Source of the DNA: Apiosordaria backusii
Taxonomy: Eukaryota > Ascomycota > Sordariomycetes > Sordariales > Lasiosphaeriaceae
Assembly (NCBI GenBank): GCA_030549205.1
Contig: JAUKTV010000010.1
Location: 248,001 to 312,000, forward strand
Length of the DNA stretch: 64,000 nucleotides
Direction: 5' to 3'
Part shown: piece by piece, positions 11,167-22,535 of the stretch
Layout of the letters: each line of letters starts with the position of its first letter
Numbering within the stretch: position 1 is the stretch's first letter
Position numbers and translations under genes: made by a program
The notes under the pieces: model-generated
Databases searched by the model: none
Told to the model about the DNA's origin: nothing
Seen by the model: only the letters and a program-made list of their open reading frames with translations

Positions 11167-13000
11167 TGTGAACAGTGTCAGTCGCTAGAGAAAAAAACAA
11201 CTTCCGCACATTTCAGAGCATCACGTATATCGAAGATATCAAGCAAACATCCATGCCGAGCACATAGCAACGCTGAATAAATAAGGTACACTCCCAATTT
11301 TCTCTACCTGACTACCGTCCTGGTCAGCCTAGGTGTGCCTAGGTGTGCTAGTGGTGGGGAAGAGCAGCCCGCGAGAGAGCCTCAAGAAAACCATCTCCCC
11401 CATAAGCGCCAGGCACCTTTGGAATCGGCGGCATTCGAAACGCAGGCGCGAAGGGCGTCAGTATCATTTGTGCAGGATTACGGCGCGGAGACCAATCATC
11501 AGTCGTGGTTAAAGTCAAATGGTGCCGATTCTCGGCACAGCACAATGGGCTGAAAAGGAGGCCGCCAGCGGGGTTCTAGGACAGACATCATCTCAGGTGG
11601 CGTACCCTGGTACCGATTATGCCTCGTACTTCCAACACGCGGTTTGGCTCGCGCACCATTGCATTGTCAGCGTGTGACATTTCAATACCTGGTACATGTA
11701 CCTTCAGGTAGGTAGAGTGGGAGTGATGTCTTCCGCGAAGGCATGAAAAGTGCACAATGCTGATCCTTGCTTTGCCCAGTGAACCGGACACTGTGTATGA
11801 GTTGGGGTCGGCTGATGAGAGCCTTGCTGATACAGCCAAATGCAATTCGGTGAGCGATTGACAGGAAGAGGTTTTACACAACACCTAGGTACCTACCTAC
11901 CTACCTCCTTTCCTGAACTTGGAAGTCTGGAAATCTGCCAGGTCTCGGGCGACTAGGACCCAGACCTCAAACTAGGCGAACGGCACATCCACCGGGAGTG
12001 AGGCGTAATGATGGGGCCTGTCTCCAACTTGGTAAGGTATAAGTGTCAAGAACCCATTGACTCCATTAGAGCATGCACGAGGACGGTTTGGATCTCATGT
12101 AGACACTCCAAACGCCCCAACAATAGGCTTGTTGTCACCAATCATTCAACGAAATAGCCAGAATGGAGGTGGAAAGCAACATTCAACTGGAGTGCACACA
12201 AAACCTTCCAGCGAAAGCCACAAACCCCCTGAAGTTGATAGCTCTGTTGCGTTCTCAGTTTGGACTTGGTCGCTATGAGATATCGGTGAGCAGGCCCCCA
12301 AAACCGTGTGAGCAAGAAAGAGAATGAGAACTGATACCTTGGCAGATGATTAGAAGCTCCTACAGCGTCCGAACCCCCAGGCAGCTCTCGCTCGACGAAA
12401 TCGCACAGTGTAGAGGGGTCTAGCTGTCGCCTTACTTCCTGGGCGGCTAATTGAAGGTATCCGGGCAATCATCAATGACGCAAGTGAGCATGACTGATGG
12501 CGAGGCTGTCGGTTTACACGCCCTGATTCGCGAGAGTAGTGATCTGTGCCGTATGCACAGCACCATCACAACCACACCGACCGTTCAGCTGTGGTGTGCG
12601 ACCCTGAAAGTCTTTCAGTTCCGTGCCAGAGGAGGATCCCGTTCTGGAGAGGGGGCGTGGGGTATTGGTGGCGTATCATCAGGGCGGTATGCATGAGGGG
12701 GCAAGCCAAGAACCCAGAACGCTCAGAAACAAGCGCAGATCGGATTGGATCAGGCTGCAGGCAATTTACTACAAGTTTAGGACTCTCTAACCGCTGTCAG
12801 AGAAAGTCAATTGAGTTACTCTTTCTTGTATCCCCTCAATTCCATGTTGTTGACCACATGTACCCCCTGTAATTTACCTCGTTGGCTTTATCACCTTCCG
12901 CATTTTAGCACTCAGATCAGGCACTCGTCGTACTCCGTATCATTAACAAGTACCTAGTTTCGTTTCGACATTCCTCTTTCATGAAGGGCCAGGTTTGAGC
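11167..13000. other. Divergent 1.8-kb spacer between the two kinase genes
   Basis: Probable bidirectional promoter region. It contains ACCTACCTACCTACCT at 11891-11906 and AGGTAGGT at 11706. A weak three-exon minus-strand candidate gene (about 12146-12566) can be built here: frames reading RRQLDPSTLCDFVEREL and ATELSTSGGLWLSLEGF join in phase at GTATCA..ATAG. I do not trust it enough to call it a gene. Confidence 0.4.
12981..12998 (+). promoter_or_regulatory. Short upstream reading frame before kinase B
   Basis: ATGAAGGGCCAGGTTTGA encodes five residues and stops two bases before the kinase B start at 13001. It could lower or gate translation of the kinase if it lies in the transcribed leader, which is not shown by sequence alone. 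Confidence 0.4.
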
Positions 13001-14928
13001 ATGATGTCATCCCCGGAAGAACCTAGGCCTATCTCGAAAAAAGATCGGAAGGCATCATTTCTAGCCAAGAAGAGTAAAAGGTCTACTCTCAGCTCACAGA
13101 TACTAGGGAACCTACAGACGAGCGTGTTTGATGAGCATAAAAGGGAATTCCTACCCAATGGATCCATCGAAACCCTTCTTACTGAAGACGCGGTTCGCCG
13201 AGAGCTGCAGTTACCTGATGATCCGGAGATGGAGGAAGAAGTTGTTCACTTTGTGATGACAGGTGCCGGCAGACTTTTTGTAACGTCACTCTTAGCTGGA
13301 CTCACTGAACAGAACCAACAGCTAGCAACCGCCATGTTGCAGTTCGAAGAAAATTCTATTGACGATGGATCCCTTCCTCTTCCCGACAGCGCCTTCGTCG
13401 ACGAGGAGGGTGACTTTCTAGAGCCATGGACTGAGGTGTCAAGGCGGACTTTTCGTCGAAATCAGTGGAGCGTTCTTGTGCCAACCATCTCGGAAAGCGA
13501 TCCCGAGCTGGATCTCGACCCAGACTGTATTCTTCCCATTGTCGACAAAGCAAGGGCGGGTGAATCTGGTGCCTTTGGCGATGTCTTTCAAGTCAAGATT
13601 CATGAGAAGCATCATTTGAACCCCATCAAGAAGGTACCTAGACCGCGCACACATCTCGCTTCCACACGGCTGTACTGACGTCGACACCCACACAGTTTGA
13701 TGGTGAGCGAGCCGACATAGCCATCAAGGTCATCAAGCCGGTCTATCGCGACACTACTGACCAGGACGAACTGGATCAGCTTCGGGATGAATGGAGGCGT
13801 GAAGTCAAGGCTCATATCGCGATGCGCAACCTCAACCATCCAAATATTATCGAGTTTATCGCCGCCATCAAGCGTGGTAGTGATCGATATTTGCTTTTTC
13901 GCTGGGCAGAAGAGGGAAGCTTAAGAAAGTTTTGGGAAGCGGCCGAACATCAGCGACCAGCGGTGACAAAGGATCTTGTCAGAGATGTGATCTTGCAGAT
14001 TCGGGGGATGGCGGATGCGCTCGACAAACTGCACAACTACCGTTATGGAGGCGGCTCGTACCGACATGGGGATCTAAAACCTGAGAACATTCTATGTGTG
14101 CTTGGCCATTCTGCTCAAGATGATCAGTTCAACTTCCCTATTCTGAAAATTTCCGACATGGGGCTTGCCAAGCACCATACCGTCGCTACCCAACTTCGAC
14201 ATAACACCAGCACTCAATACACCACAACTCGATACGAACCCCCCGAGGTTGCCTTGAAGTCCGACCTTGGCCGTTCCCGGCGCTACGATATGTGGTCATT
14301 TGGATGTGTGATTCTGGAGATGATGATTTGGTTGCTGTATGGCAGCGACAATTTGGAAAGGTTCAACAGTCAGATCATCGACGAGGGAAGGCATAGAAGC
14401 CACTGGTTCAAGGTGGACAAAGACAAAGACCACGCATTCGTGCATCCTCATGTCCAAGCAACAATCAAAGCCTTGTATTACGATCCGGAATGCAGGGCGG
14501 ACACGGCACTGCGCGAACTGCTCAAGATCGTTGAGACCAAACTTCTAGTTGTTGAGCTGGACCCTCCAGCCACACCCATCGGCGACTCAGCTCCTCCCAA
14601 ATCCACGAGTGGCTCTCGTGCGTACTCCCAGGAACTCATGGCTCGTTTGGATGATATCGTCGCTCGAGGAAAACGCGATGAGTCTTACTGGTTCACGGGC
14701 ACGAATCGCCAGCACATTAAAGACTTGAAGGTCGACAAAGCACCAGAACTTTCTTTCCTTTCGCCGAACTCAGCAGCTGGAAGAAACCAACCGTTACGGC
14801 CTAGAAACTCCTTCAGAGCTTCAAGAACAAACGTTGATCGCATCGTCCCCGAGATCAGATTCGAGGATCAGCCGAGCTTGGTGGTTCCTCAAATCAATGT
14901 TGTGGAAGCCAGGACAAAACGAGTATGA
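13001..14928 (+). CDS. Protein kinase B, relative of kinase A
   Basis: Exons 13001-13633 and 13696-14928 (62-nt intron) encode 621 residues. The N-terminal 180 residues repeat the layout of kinase A (KKDRKASFLAKKSKR, then LLTEDAVRREL). The kinase domain has a Gly-rich loop GESGAFGDVF (from about 187), Lys 222 (IAIKVIK), a helix-C region (EWRREVKAH), catalytic loop RHGDLKPEN (Asp 337) and a DFG position changed to DMG (Asp 365 kept). The APE position reads EPPEV. The metal-binding Asp and catalytic Asp are intact, so activity is likely. A Ser/Arg-rich tail follows. Two adjacent ATGs (13001 and 13004) are possible starts. It faces kinase A across a 1.8-kb spacer. Confidence 0.8.
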
Positions 14929-15450
14929 TTTTACACGTTGCACATGCTTCGAGGTGCTAAGCTAAAGTTCATCAGGATGTAGGTGCTCGATCACATCTGA
15001 GAGTGTATACTACGTGGGCCACAGCTAACAGGAAGCTCGTGGTGCGATACAGGAAGTGAGTACGGACAGAAAAGTGATTAAAGAGAACTCGAGTTGCTGA
15101 CGTTTTCTCTCTACGTAGTATGTAAGTGCTTACCTTACTATGTGGCTCACCCAGGTTGATACCCGACACTTAGGGGCAGATTAGCTTACCTTGCACATAT
15201 CGATGAAGCGTGTGAGTATTTCCCGTTGCCTTGACCCCCGTAGTGTCACCGTTATTGACGAGTAGCTACAGAATGTATGAATTCTTCCTAGTCTGCCAGA
15301 AAACCTGAGACTTACCAACTTAGGCCGTAGGTTAATGCTCAATCCATAACATAAAAACAATAAGTTGACCAGCTCAAGTCAAGGGTAAGATAACTGTCTC
15401 CATGTTTGACCAGCTTGAAGGTACTGCCCTAACATTGAGCCCATCTACAG
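14929..15450. other. Region upstream of the HET-domain gene
   Basis: Holds a likely intron end: a CTAAC branch point (near 15429) and CTACAG acceptor ending at 15450, with a GTAAGA donor at 15385. No in-frame ATG exon could be joined to the HET frame, so the first exon remains unidentified. Confidence 0.4.
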
Positions 15451-17586
15451 CTTGACCGAACCGAATTTCCCGTAGACAACAAGTTTGCCGAGCAGCTTGT
15501 TGCCGGTTTAGCATCACACGACTCTGAAGCTTTTCCAGCGCGGCTCAGCCAAACTCGTCTGTGTGAAACTTGCACCAATTACAACCTATGTGAACCGCAA
15601 TTTCACATTATAGACGACCTGGCAGATCTCGAGATCAAGCGTGGACTCTGTGACTTCTGCAAACTGAGATGGGAGGCTTGCCATCACCTCAACCAGAGCA
15701 AGGTGCAAACGGTCCGTTTCGACCGCGATCAGTCGATGCTGAAGCTCAATGAGCATCCCATCCCAGTCTTATCGATCTGTCGAAGCCCTGGTCAGTGTTT
15801 ACCCCACGTTGCAGTGCTGATGAGCTGCCATACTGATGCGAAGAAGACTTGGCAATTGCACACTCCAATTTCATTCAGATCGGCTTTCCCCAGCTGCCGC
15901 TACCGGCTTCATCGACTCACTTCGCCATCCTATCACAATGGCTTAGCGACTGCGACAAGAACCATCGAGGGTGTGCACCACTCAAGACTTACCCTCCTCC
16001 TACAAGGCTTATCGACCTTGGCAGCCCCGGTGCTCCGAGTCCCGTCGCGCGTCTCATCGAAACGAAAGCCTCGGAGACATTCAGATACATCGCCCTCTCA
16101 CATCCATGGGGTCAGGGTCATTCATTTTGTACCTTTCCTCACAATCTAGCGAAACACAAACGGGCCATCCTCGCCCATAGCTCCAGCTTCCCCGACACCT
16201 TTCGCGATGCCATAACCGCCACTCGAGCTTTGGGTATCCGGTATCTGTGGATCGACTCGATATGCATCATCCAGGGCCCAGACGGTGATTTTGACAAGGA
16301 GGCCAAACGAATGGAAGACGTCTTCAGCGCAGCTTATTGTGTCATCGCCGCGAGTAGCGCGCGGGGACAGAGTGATGGGTTCCTCAAGACGAGAAAGGAA
16401 AGGCAGTTTCTTCATCTGCCAACGAGCTCGCCTGCATTGACACGGAATGGCACCGACAACGGAAGCCTGTATATCTGCCGCTTCATCGACAACTTCTCTG
16501 ACCATGTTTTGAATGGACCTCTGAGTCAAAGAGGCTGGGTGCTGCAGGAACGAGCGTTGGCGCGGAGGACCATTTACTTTACAGACTGGCAGACCTACTG
16601 GGAGTGTGGCTGCGGAGTGAGATGCGAGACTTTGACCAAGATCGACAAGTATGTCCCTATTGTTATTACCCCTGAATGATGCCTTTCTTGAGCTCCACCT
16701 AACCCCTGTTGTTTACTTCCCCCTGTCGCAAGCTCCACCAACACCCCTATCCCCACCATCGAACCCAGCGCTAATACAAACACACAGCAAACTCACCTCT
16801 TTTCTCGGCGACCCCTCGTTTCCATCCAAATTATCCAGCTCTCTGTCGGACAAGGGTTCCGACCGAGGTGAGCGTATCCGATTCTACGAAGATCTCTACC
16901 GGCAATATTCCCGCCTCAACTTCACGCGCTTGACCGACCGCCCGATCGCCATAGCGGGACTCGAGCAGCGTATGATCACCGACTTGAGGGCCAAAGGCGG
17001 TTACGGAATCTTCCATGACGGGCGGAGCTTGCTGCCTCGGTCACTGCTCTGGAGACGAGGCACCGAAGTGGAAAAGCTAAATAGGGTGGACTTTTCAGAA
17101 GCTAAGCAAACGGAGGGGAAGAACCTGCCTAGCTGGAGTTGGATGGCGTATGATGGAGCAATTGATTATCTGGACTTGCCTTTAGGAGGGGTGGACTGGA
17201 GGGATGATGCGGTGCTTGACCCGTTTCCTTCTCCGGACTCAGCTGATCAGGGTCCAGCGAATGAGGCAGCCGTGTTGAAGGCGGTGGCACGACCATTCGT
17301 GTTGGAGCCTGTCGGAGAACCATGGGAAAGTGTGGATGTTATCCTCGATGTTGGCAACGCACAAGGGGTGGTGGGATGGAAAGAATGGAAAGGCGTGGTG
17401 GTTGGGGCTAGGAGAATCGCAAAAGGACAGGATATGGCCATGGAGCACAGGACGCATTACCTGCTGATTATTGCTGCTTCGAGTGAAGGTGACAGGCAAG
17501 ATCAGGTCTACCAGCGAATTGGTGTGGGTTACATGCCGGGTGAGTTTCTGGGTGAAGAGGAGGGCCAGAGAGTAACAGTGAAGTAA
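15451..17586 (+). CDS. HET-domain (heterokaryon incompatibility) protein, 5' end unresolved
   Basis: Supported exons are 15451-15790, 15847-16648 and 16788-17586 (introns 56 and 139 nt). A Cys-rich lead (RLCETCTNYNLCEPQ, later GLCDFCKLRWEAC) precedes the HET domain. The three HET blocks are clear: YIALSHPWG, then ALGIRYLWIDSICIIQ, then AYCVIAASSA with GPLSQRGWVLQERALA. A C-terminal region of about 265 residues follows. HET-domain proteins trigger cell death on nonself recognition at hyphal fusion. The frame is open upstream to 15439, but no ATG is present and the acceptor at 15450 implies an earlier exon I could not place. Its neighbours are the two kinases, which suits a self/nonself or stress-signalling island, though this is only inference. 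Confidence 0.75.
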
Positions 17587-18315
17587 TGCAGCACGAACCT
17601 GCTTTAGGACTGGGAGCCTTTACAACGGTGGAAGAGAGACCTACATGTACTTGGAAAGGAGCTGTTGGCTGTTTGATATCTCGCACTTGCAAACTTGCGG
17701 GCTTGAAATATACAATGGCTTCTCCTGGTGATTACCTTCCTCAGTTTAGAATGTGTGGCTTTCTGATAAGCAGGTACTGTAAACTCAGTTGTGAGATGTC
17801 TGATATCTCGCCAATCACTCCTCAGAGGTGTGGACGTTACGCAAATCAAGCTGCAGGTTTGGGGGTTCTTCAGTTTCAAGTACTGCATTAGCGCCATGTT
17901 GTGATCTCACCAAAATAGAAACTGTGCAGCTGAGCAAGCCTGCCCCATCAATTCATTGGATCAAATTCATGAATGCTGGAAGATCATATCGTGTCCTGGC
18001 TCACCTGCTGGGTCAACACGGAAGGCTCCGGATCTCGGGCTGTAATCAAAGTCTAACAATAACTCGCCAAGTGATAACCTGAGCCCTATTGGGCCAGGCA
18101 TGATTGGGCGGCGTGTTCACTGCATTGCCATAGCCTCAACCAACCTCCGATCCACCTGAATGGATGTCTGCTTCCAGCAATCTCAAGCGTGATATAAGCT
18201 GGAGTGCACTTCCCTTTGGAAGCTTTGACTTGACGACCCTTGTTGGCCAATATTAAGGCTGCCGTCATTGCTGAATCCAGGTCATTCGTCACCTACCTGA
18301 CCATTCCCGGTTCTA
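17587..18315. other. Intergenic between HET gene and DUF3176 gene
   Basis: No gene seen. It shows short imperfect self-similarity: related Cys-rich mini-frames (LISRTCKLAG, LISRYCKLSC) around 17670 and 17760. Confidence 0.4.
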
Positions 18316-20559
18316 ATGGCTCGGCCCACCACCGATCACACATATCACTACGCACATGACTTTGGGTCCATGGCACATCCATTCGTTGGGCTGCATCCAG
18401 AACCCCGTGATAATACCTCTGTAATCAGGGACTTCGACAACACCACGCAGTGGATCGACACCCTGGACGATCCTAGCCCTTGTGGCAACAAGCAATCGCG
18501 AGAAGGTCCGCAAACCAGCTTCACTCATGACTCCAATCAAGAACTCAAGGGCGGCGGGTTCTTGGGCCATTCCACTCAGACCGTGAGTGGTGCCTCGACT
18601 AAACCACTCTGGGGGATATGGCTCCTTGAGGTGCTATGCATCTTACTCAGCCTACTTGCCTTCATTGCAATCGTCGTTACTCTTTCCAAGTTTGACCAAC
18701 AACAATTGCCGAACTGGCCTCACAAGATTTCACTCAACACATTCCTCGCCTTCTTTACCACCTTTGCTAAGGCAGCGTTTATGCTGCCGGTTTCAATAGC
18801 AATAAGTCAAGCTCAGTGGACGTGGTTCCTGGACGAAAGGCCACTTTACGAGTTCCACATTCTCGACCAAGCAAGCAGGGGCCCATGGGGGTCCTTCGTG
18901 TTACTCTTCCAAGTTCGAAGGAAGCATATCGCCGTGATCGGAGCTATCCTCACTATCGTGAGTGTAATTACGTCCCCGATCACGCAGCTGGCCATAAGCT
19001 ATCCAGTTCGGGAGGTCGTGGCGGCAGAGCTTGCCGAGATACCGGCTGTTCGCACAATCATGTCACCTAGAGACGAAGTTACTTTTGCAACGCGCACGGC
19101 GATGTTGGAAGCGGTATCCCCGGACGGGAAAAGCAGCCGAAGTACCCGTATGGCACCTACCGGAGCTATCTGCCCCACTGGAAATTGTACTTTCGACATC
19201 TTTCACTCCCTAGGTGTCTGTGTGGAGATGGCAGACATTTCCTCGCACTTGTTCGTCCAAAGCTGGCCGGGGCCTGAGCCTGGAGAGGAGCCCATTGTCA
19301 GAAACAATGGGTCCGTTGTCATGATGGGTCACCCTTTTTATCCTGGACGTACCATATGGAACGCCTCACTACCCGGTACCCATGTTGATCTGGTTCATCA
19401 AAGTCGATTGGCCGCTGTTTCCGATATGCTTGTAGGGAATCAGACCGTAGCGTTTGCCAACAGCTCTAGCCTCATGACCACACGCATAGCCTCGTTTGTG
19501 GAGATTTATACTTACCCCGTACCGAAGGACGAGCAGAACCGGCTGCAGCTCACAGACATGGCCAACGGCTCCAACATTGCCAGCGCAATACATGAATTCC
19601 GACATGAGGCGCTTGAGTTTTTATTTCATCTCTGCGTCCAGTCTTACAACACCACTGTTGAAAACGGCGTACACAACAACGAGATTATCTCAACCTCCTC
19701 ACAGCCGATAGCCGAAGACTCTGGCTTTTTCCTGGACATGAACTGCACCTCAACGGTTGGAATACCCAGTGGGTGCCGGCATAGCCCGTCGTCAAAGTGG
19801 AATATCACCCTCCATCTCGAAAGTCCCCGAATTCGTCGCTTCCACAGGGCAGCTTCAGCGCAAACTATCGCGCTATGGAGTTCATTGCGGGTGAGATGAA
19901 GAATTATATGATGGGCTCGGCAAGAGAGACGTACTTTGAGCCATGGGAATCGCCGAGTCGAGGAATAGTGGCGAGGGGAGACTTCATTAAAACCCTGTTT
20001 CAAATCGTTCTCTACAACCAAGACAATATCGTGAACACCACTTCACGCATCGCAACAATGTCCAACCTTTTCAACAACATCGCGACGAGCATATCGTACA
20101 GGTCCGTCCCTGTTATCCACTGTGGCTGCGAAGATTTGACTGACATGTCTTACCAGATTGCGAACCACTGATCCAGAGATAAAGCTCTCCAACGACGCTT
20201 TCAACATCACAGGCCGGGCTTGGAAGCAAGAATCTTTTGTTCACATCACTTGGCCCTGGCTGACCTTTTTGGCCGTCGAGCTTTTGGTCGCAACCGTGTT
20301 CCTCATTGCGACGATATTGAGACAGGCCAGCACGCGGAAGGCGGTCAAACACGGGTCAGGGTCTCCCTACAGCGAGATGTTCTTCGATTACAAGGACTCT
20401 GCCATCGCCCCTCTTCTTGCTCTTGACCAGCAGTGTCGTAGTGATGCTGGTGGTGGACTGGGGCCAAAAGAAGAGATGGAGAAGGCTGCAAAAAGTCTTC
20501 GTGTAAGAATTGACGGCAACGAAGTGGTTGTTTCTAGGAGCGAAGTCACTGGGACTTGA
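18316..20559 (+). CDS. DUF3176 multi-pass membrane protein
   Basis: The ATG at 18316 opens a long frame to about 19772. Downstream exons are 19853-20101 and 20157-20559, the last intron (55 nt) being clean. The N-terminal membrane pair (LEVLCILLSLLAFIAIVV and the segment around FLAFFTTFAKAAFMLPVSI), the AISQAQWTWF motif and a last TM helix (FLAVELLVATVFLIATIL) identify DUF3176, a fungal plasma-membrane-type family of unknown role. The middle is an N-glycosylation-rich outer region. Between 19773 and 19852 the frame changes by one base: either an 80-nt GT..AG intron (giving 702 residues) lacking a clear branch point, or a lost base near 19785. I favour neither strongly. Confidence 0.75.
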
Positions 20560-20640
20560 GCATAGTTGGCATTAGGAGTCTTCCAAGAGGGTGCCAACAG
20601 ATCCCCACATGTGAAGAGTGTTCTCGACTTGGCAAAACAG

Positions 20641-20714
20641 TCCTCTGTGGCGCAATTGGCTAGCGCGTCTGACTGTTAATCAGGAGGTTGGAAGTTCGAG
20701 CCTTCCCGGAGGAG
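20641..20714 (+). tRNA. tRNA-Asn (anticodon GTT)
   Basis: The full cloverleaf is visible: acceptor stem TCCTCTG with CGGAGGA and discriminator G, D-arm with GGCGCAATTGGCTAGCGC, anticodon stem TCTGA/TCAGG with loop CTGTTAA (anticodon GTT) and T-arm GGAAG-TTCGAGC-CTTCC. There is no intron and CCA is not encoded. It lies 81 nt after the DUF3176 stop on the same strand. Confidence 0.95.
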
Positions 20715-20725
20715 TTTATTTATTC

Positions 20726-20732
20726 TTTTTTT
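20726..20732 (+). terminator. RNA polymerase III terminator of tRNA-Asn
   Basis: A run of seven T residues 12 nt after the tRNA 3' end, the usual Pol III stop signal. Confidence 0.7.
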
Positions 20733-21307
20733 CTTGACATTCCTTCTTCTTCGAAGAAGATTGTGCTGTGAACCCCTTTTTGACGATATTTTCTACATAG
20801 CCCACCAACCTGGAAAACCACCAGACAACCGCCCTGCGTTTCAAGTTCCTCTGGTATCGTGCTCCCGCTCCAAGATGGGCATGGAACGATCTTCCATATT
20901 GTCAAACACAACGATTAGTACAGACGGTGAACCGTTGCGTCGAGAATGCAGTGTCATTTCAAGCATCGAGACAACAAACTTTCGGAAACTGTCTGGCTGA
21001 TCATCCCTGCCACACCACGTTGCCGATAAACCCACGGAGCAGAGCTGCGTGGAACTTTGCTCCTCATCCGTCCGATATCAGGGAGCAAAGAATGCAGGAT
21101 CTGAGTGAAGGTGGTGAATAGGAGCATCATTCACTCACGATCAGACCCACCTCTCTTGCCTGCTCCCACACAGAAAAAGTGAATAGAATGCTCCCCCGGA
21201 CGGGGGTAAATTCGTTCCTGTTGGCTTGCCAGCTCACCTGCAATCCTTCATCCAACCACCACCGCTTACCGTCTCATCACACAGCGCAAAGTCGACCGCA
21301 AGTCAAC
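20733..21307. other. Intergenic upstream of the 320-residue gene
   Basis: No gene seen on either strand; treated as promoter and leader of the gene starting at 21308. Confidence 0.4.
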
Positions 21308-22535
21308 ATGAACTCCATTCAGACTTCCCTGGAGAACACCCTCGTTGGCGAACGAAAGAACTGGGACCACAACATCAGCGCCTTGCCGAGATGGGTTCAC
21401 ATGCTCGGCTGGCTTTACCTCACGGCGCTTCTCCAGGATGACAATGTGTACAAGCACGGCTGGGTGTCCGGTCAACAGGGCAAGAGGTAAGTAATCCTCT
21501 TTCGATCTTGTTCATAAAGAATGGGCATTCAACTGACGTTGGAAAACATGGCTTAGACTCGAAGATCACAATCTTCCCAAGCCCGTCCTCCGGAGCCGTG
21601 AACTCGCTAGCACTGGGCTTTCAACCCTCGACCACGTTACGGCCAACCTCAAAGATATCATCGAGCGATCGGAAGTCGTGGCGGACTTCATCAAGCGGAC
21701 TATTGTGGAGTATCGAGAGGGCGCTGTTCGTCGATTTCTCAAGCCGCTCGAGGCGGCCGAGAGGCAGATGGAGAGATGTGTGCAGGATTCTGAGGCGATG
21801 GCGAAGGCGTATAACAACTTTGCTGCTTGTCTTGGTTTGTTTTCACCTTTCCGTGCTGTGTGTGGGGGGGTTTCAACTAACGAGAGTCTCGACCACAGAG
21901 CGTACCCTCAAGGTGAGCGCGCTGACTGTCTCAAACCTGCCCTGATTTCATTAACTAACCTTGTTCGTAGTCCACCTTTCCTAGCGAATCTCACATCCTG
22001 AACTCGGAGAAGGCCAAATGGGTCAAGGACGCCGCCCGGATCAGCAAACTCATCACTGCGGTCTATTACAACGTTCTCACGGCCGCCGCCTCGCTTAAGA
22101 GGATTTCCGATCTGCTCAAGCCTGGGCTCAAGCTCCGCAACGAACCTGCTCAGCAGTTGTATACCGAGGTTTTGAGCGCCCGGGCCCGGCTCACGGTTGC
22201 TCGTGAACTGGCCAAGCTGTTCACCGTGGCGGCCGCTGACCTGGAAAATTCGTTGACCCAGCAAGTCCGTTGGGTGGCTAAGGAGGGACAAAAGCAGTAT
22301 CGCACCCAGTTGCAGGGCGACCTTCGCAGAGTTGATGCTTTGTTGGAGGACCGGAAGGACCATGTCACGGATGCCGCCCAGCAGGTATGTGAATTCTGCT
22401 TTATTTCTGTCTGTGGACCAGCGAAAGGTATCTGTTGCTGACGGGTATCATGTGTAGCGTAACGACAAGCTGTGGCGTAACATTCGCAAGATCGTGCAGG
22501 CTGCTCACGTTCAGATTGACTGCTTCCAGTCCTGA
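21308..22535 (+). CDS. Hypothetical 320-residue helical protein with a 14-nt exon
   Basis: Five exons: 21308-21486, 21557-21834, 21899-21912, 21971-22384 and 22458-22535. All introns (70, 64, 58 and 73 nt) have GT..AG ends and join in phase, which strongly supports a real gene. The third exon is only 14 nt (encoding E-R-T-L-K across its joints). The product is highly helical with no signal peptide or membrane segment: an N-terminal WDHNISALPRWVHMLGW stretch and long amphipathic helices (EYREGAVRRFLKPLEAAER; ARLTVARELAKLFTVAAADL) that could form coiled coils. I do not recognise the family and propose no function. Confidence 0.75.

Noticed and set aside
15402..15450. ATG at 15402 (MFDQLE) as HET start with a 30-nt intron
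   Set aside because: 30 nt is too short for a spliced intron here, and the join creates an immediate stop.
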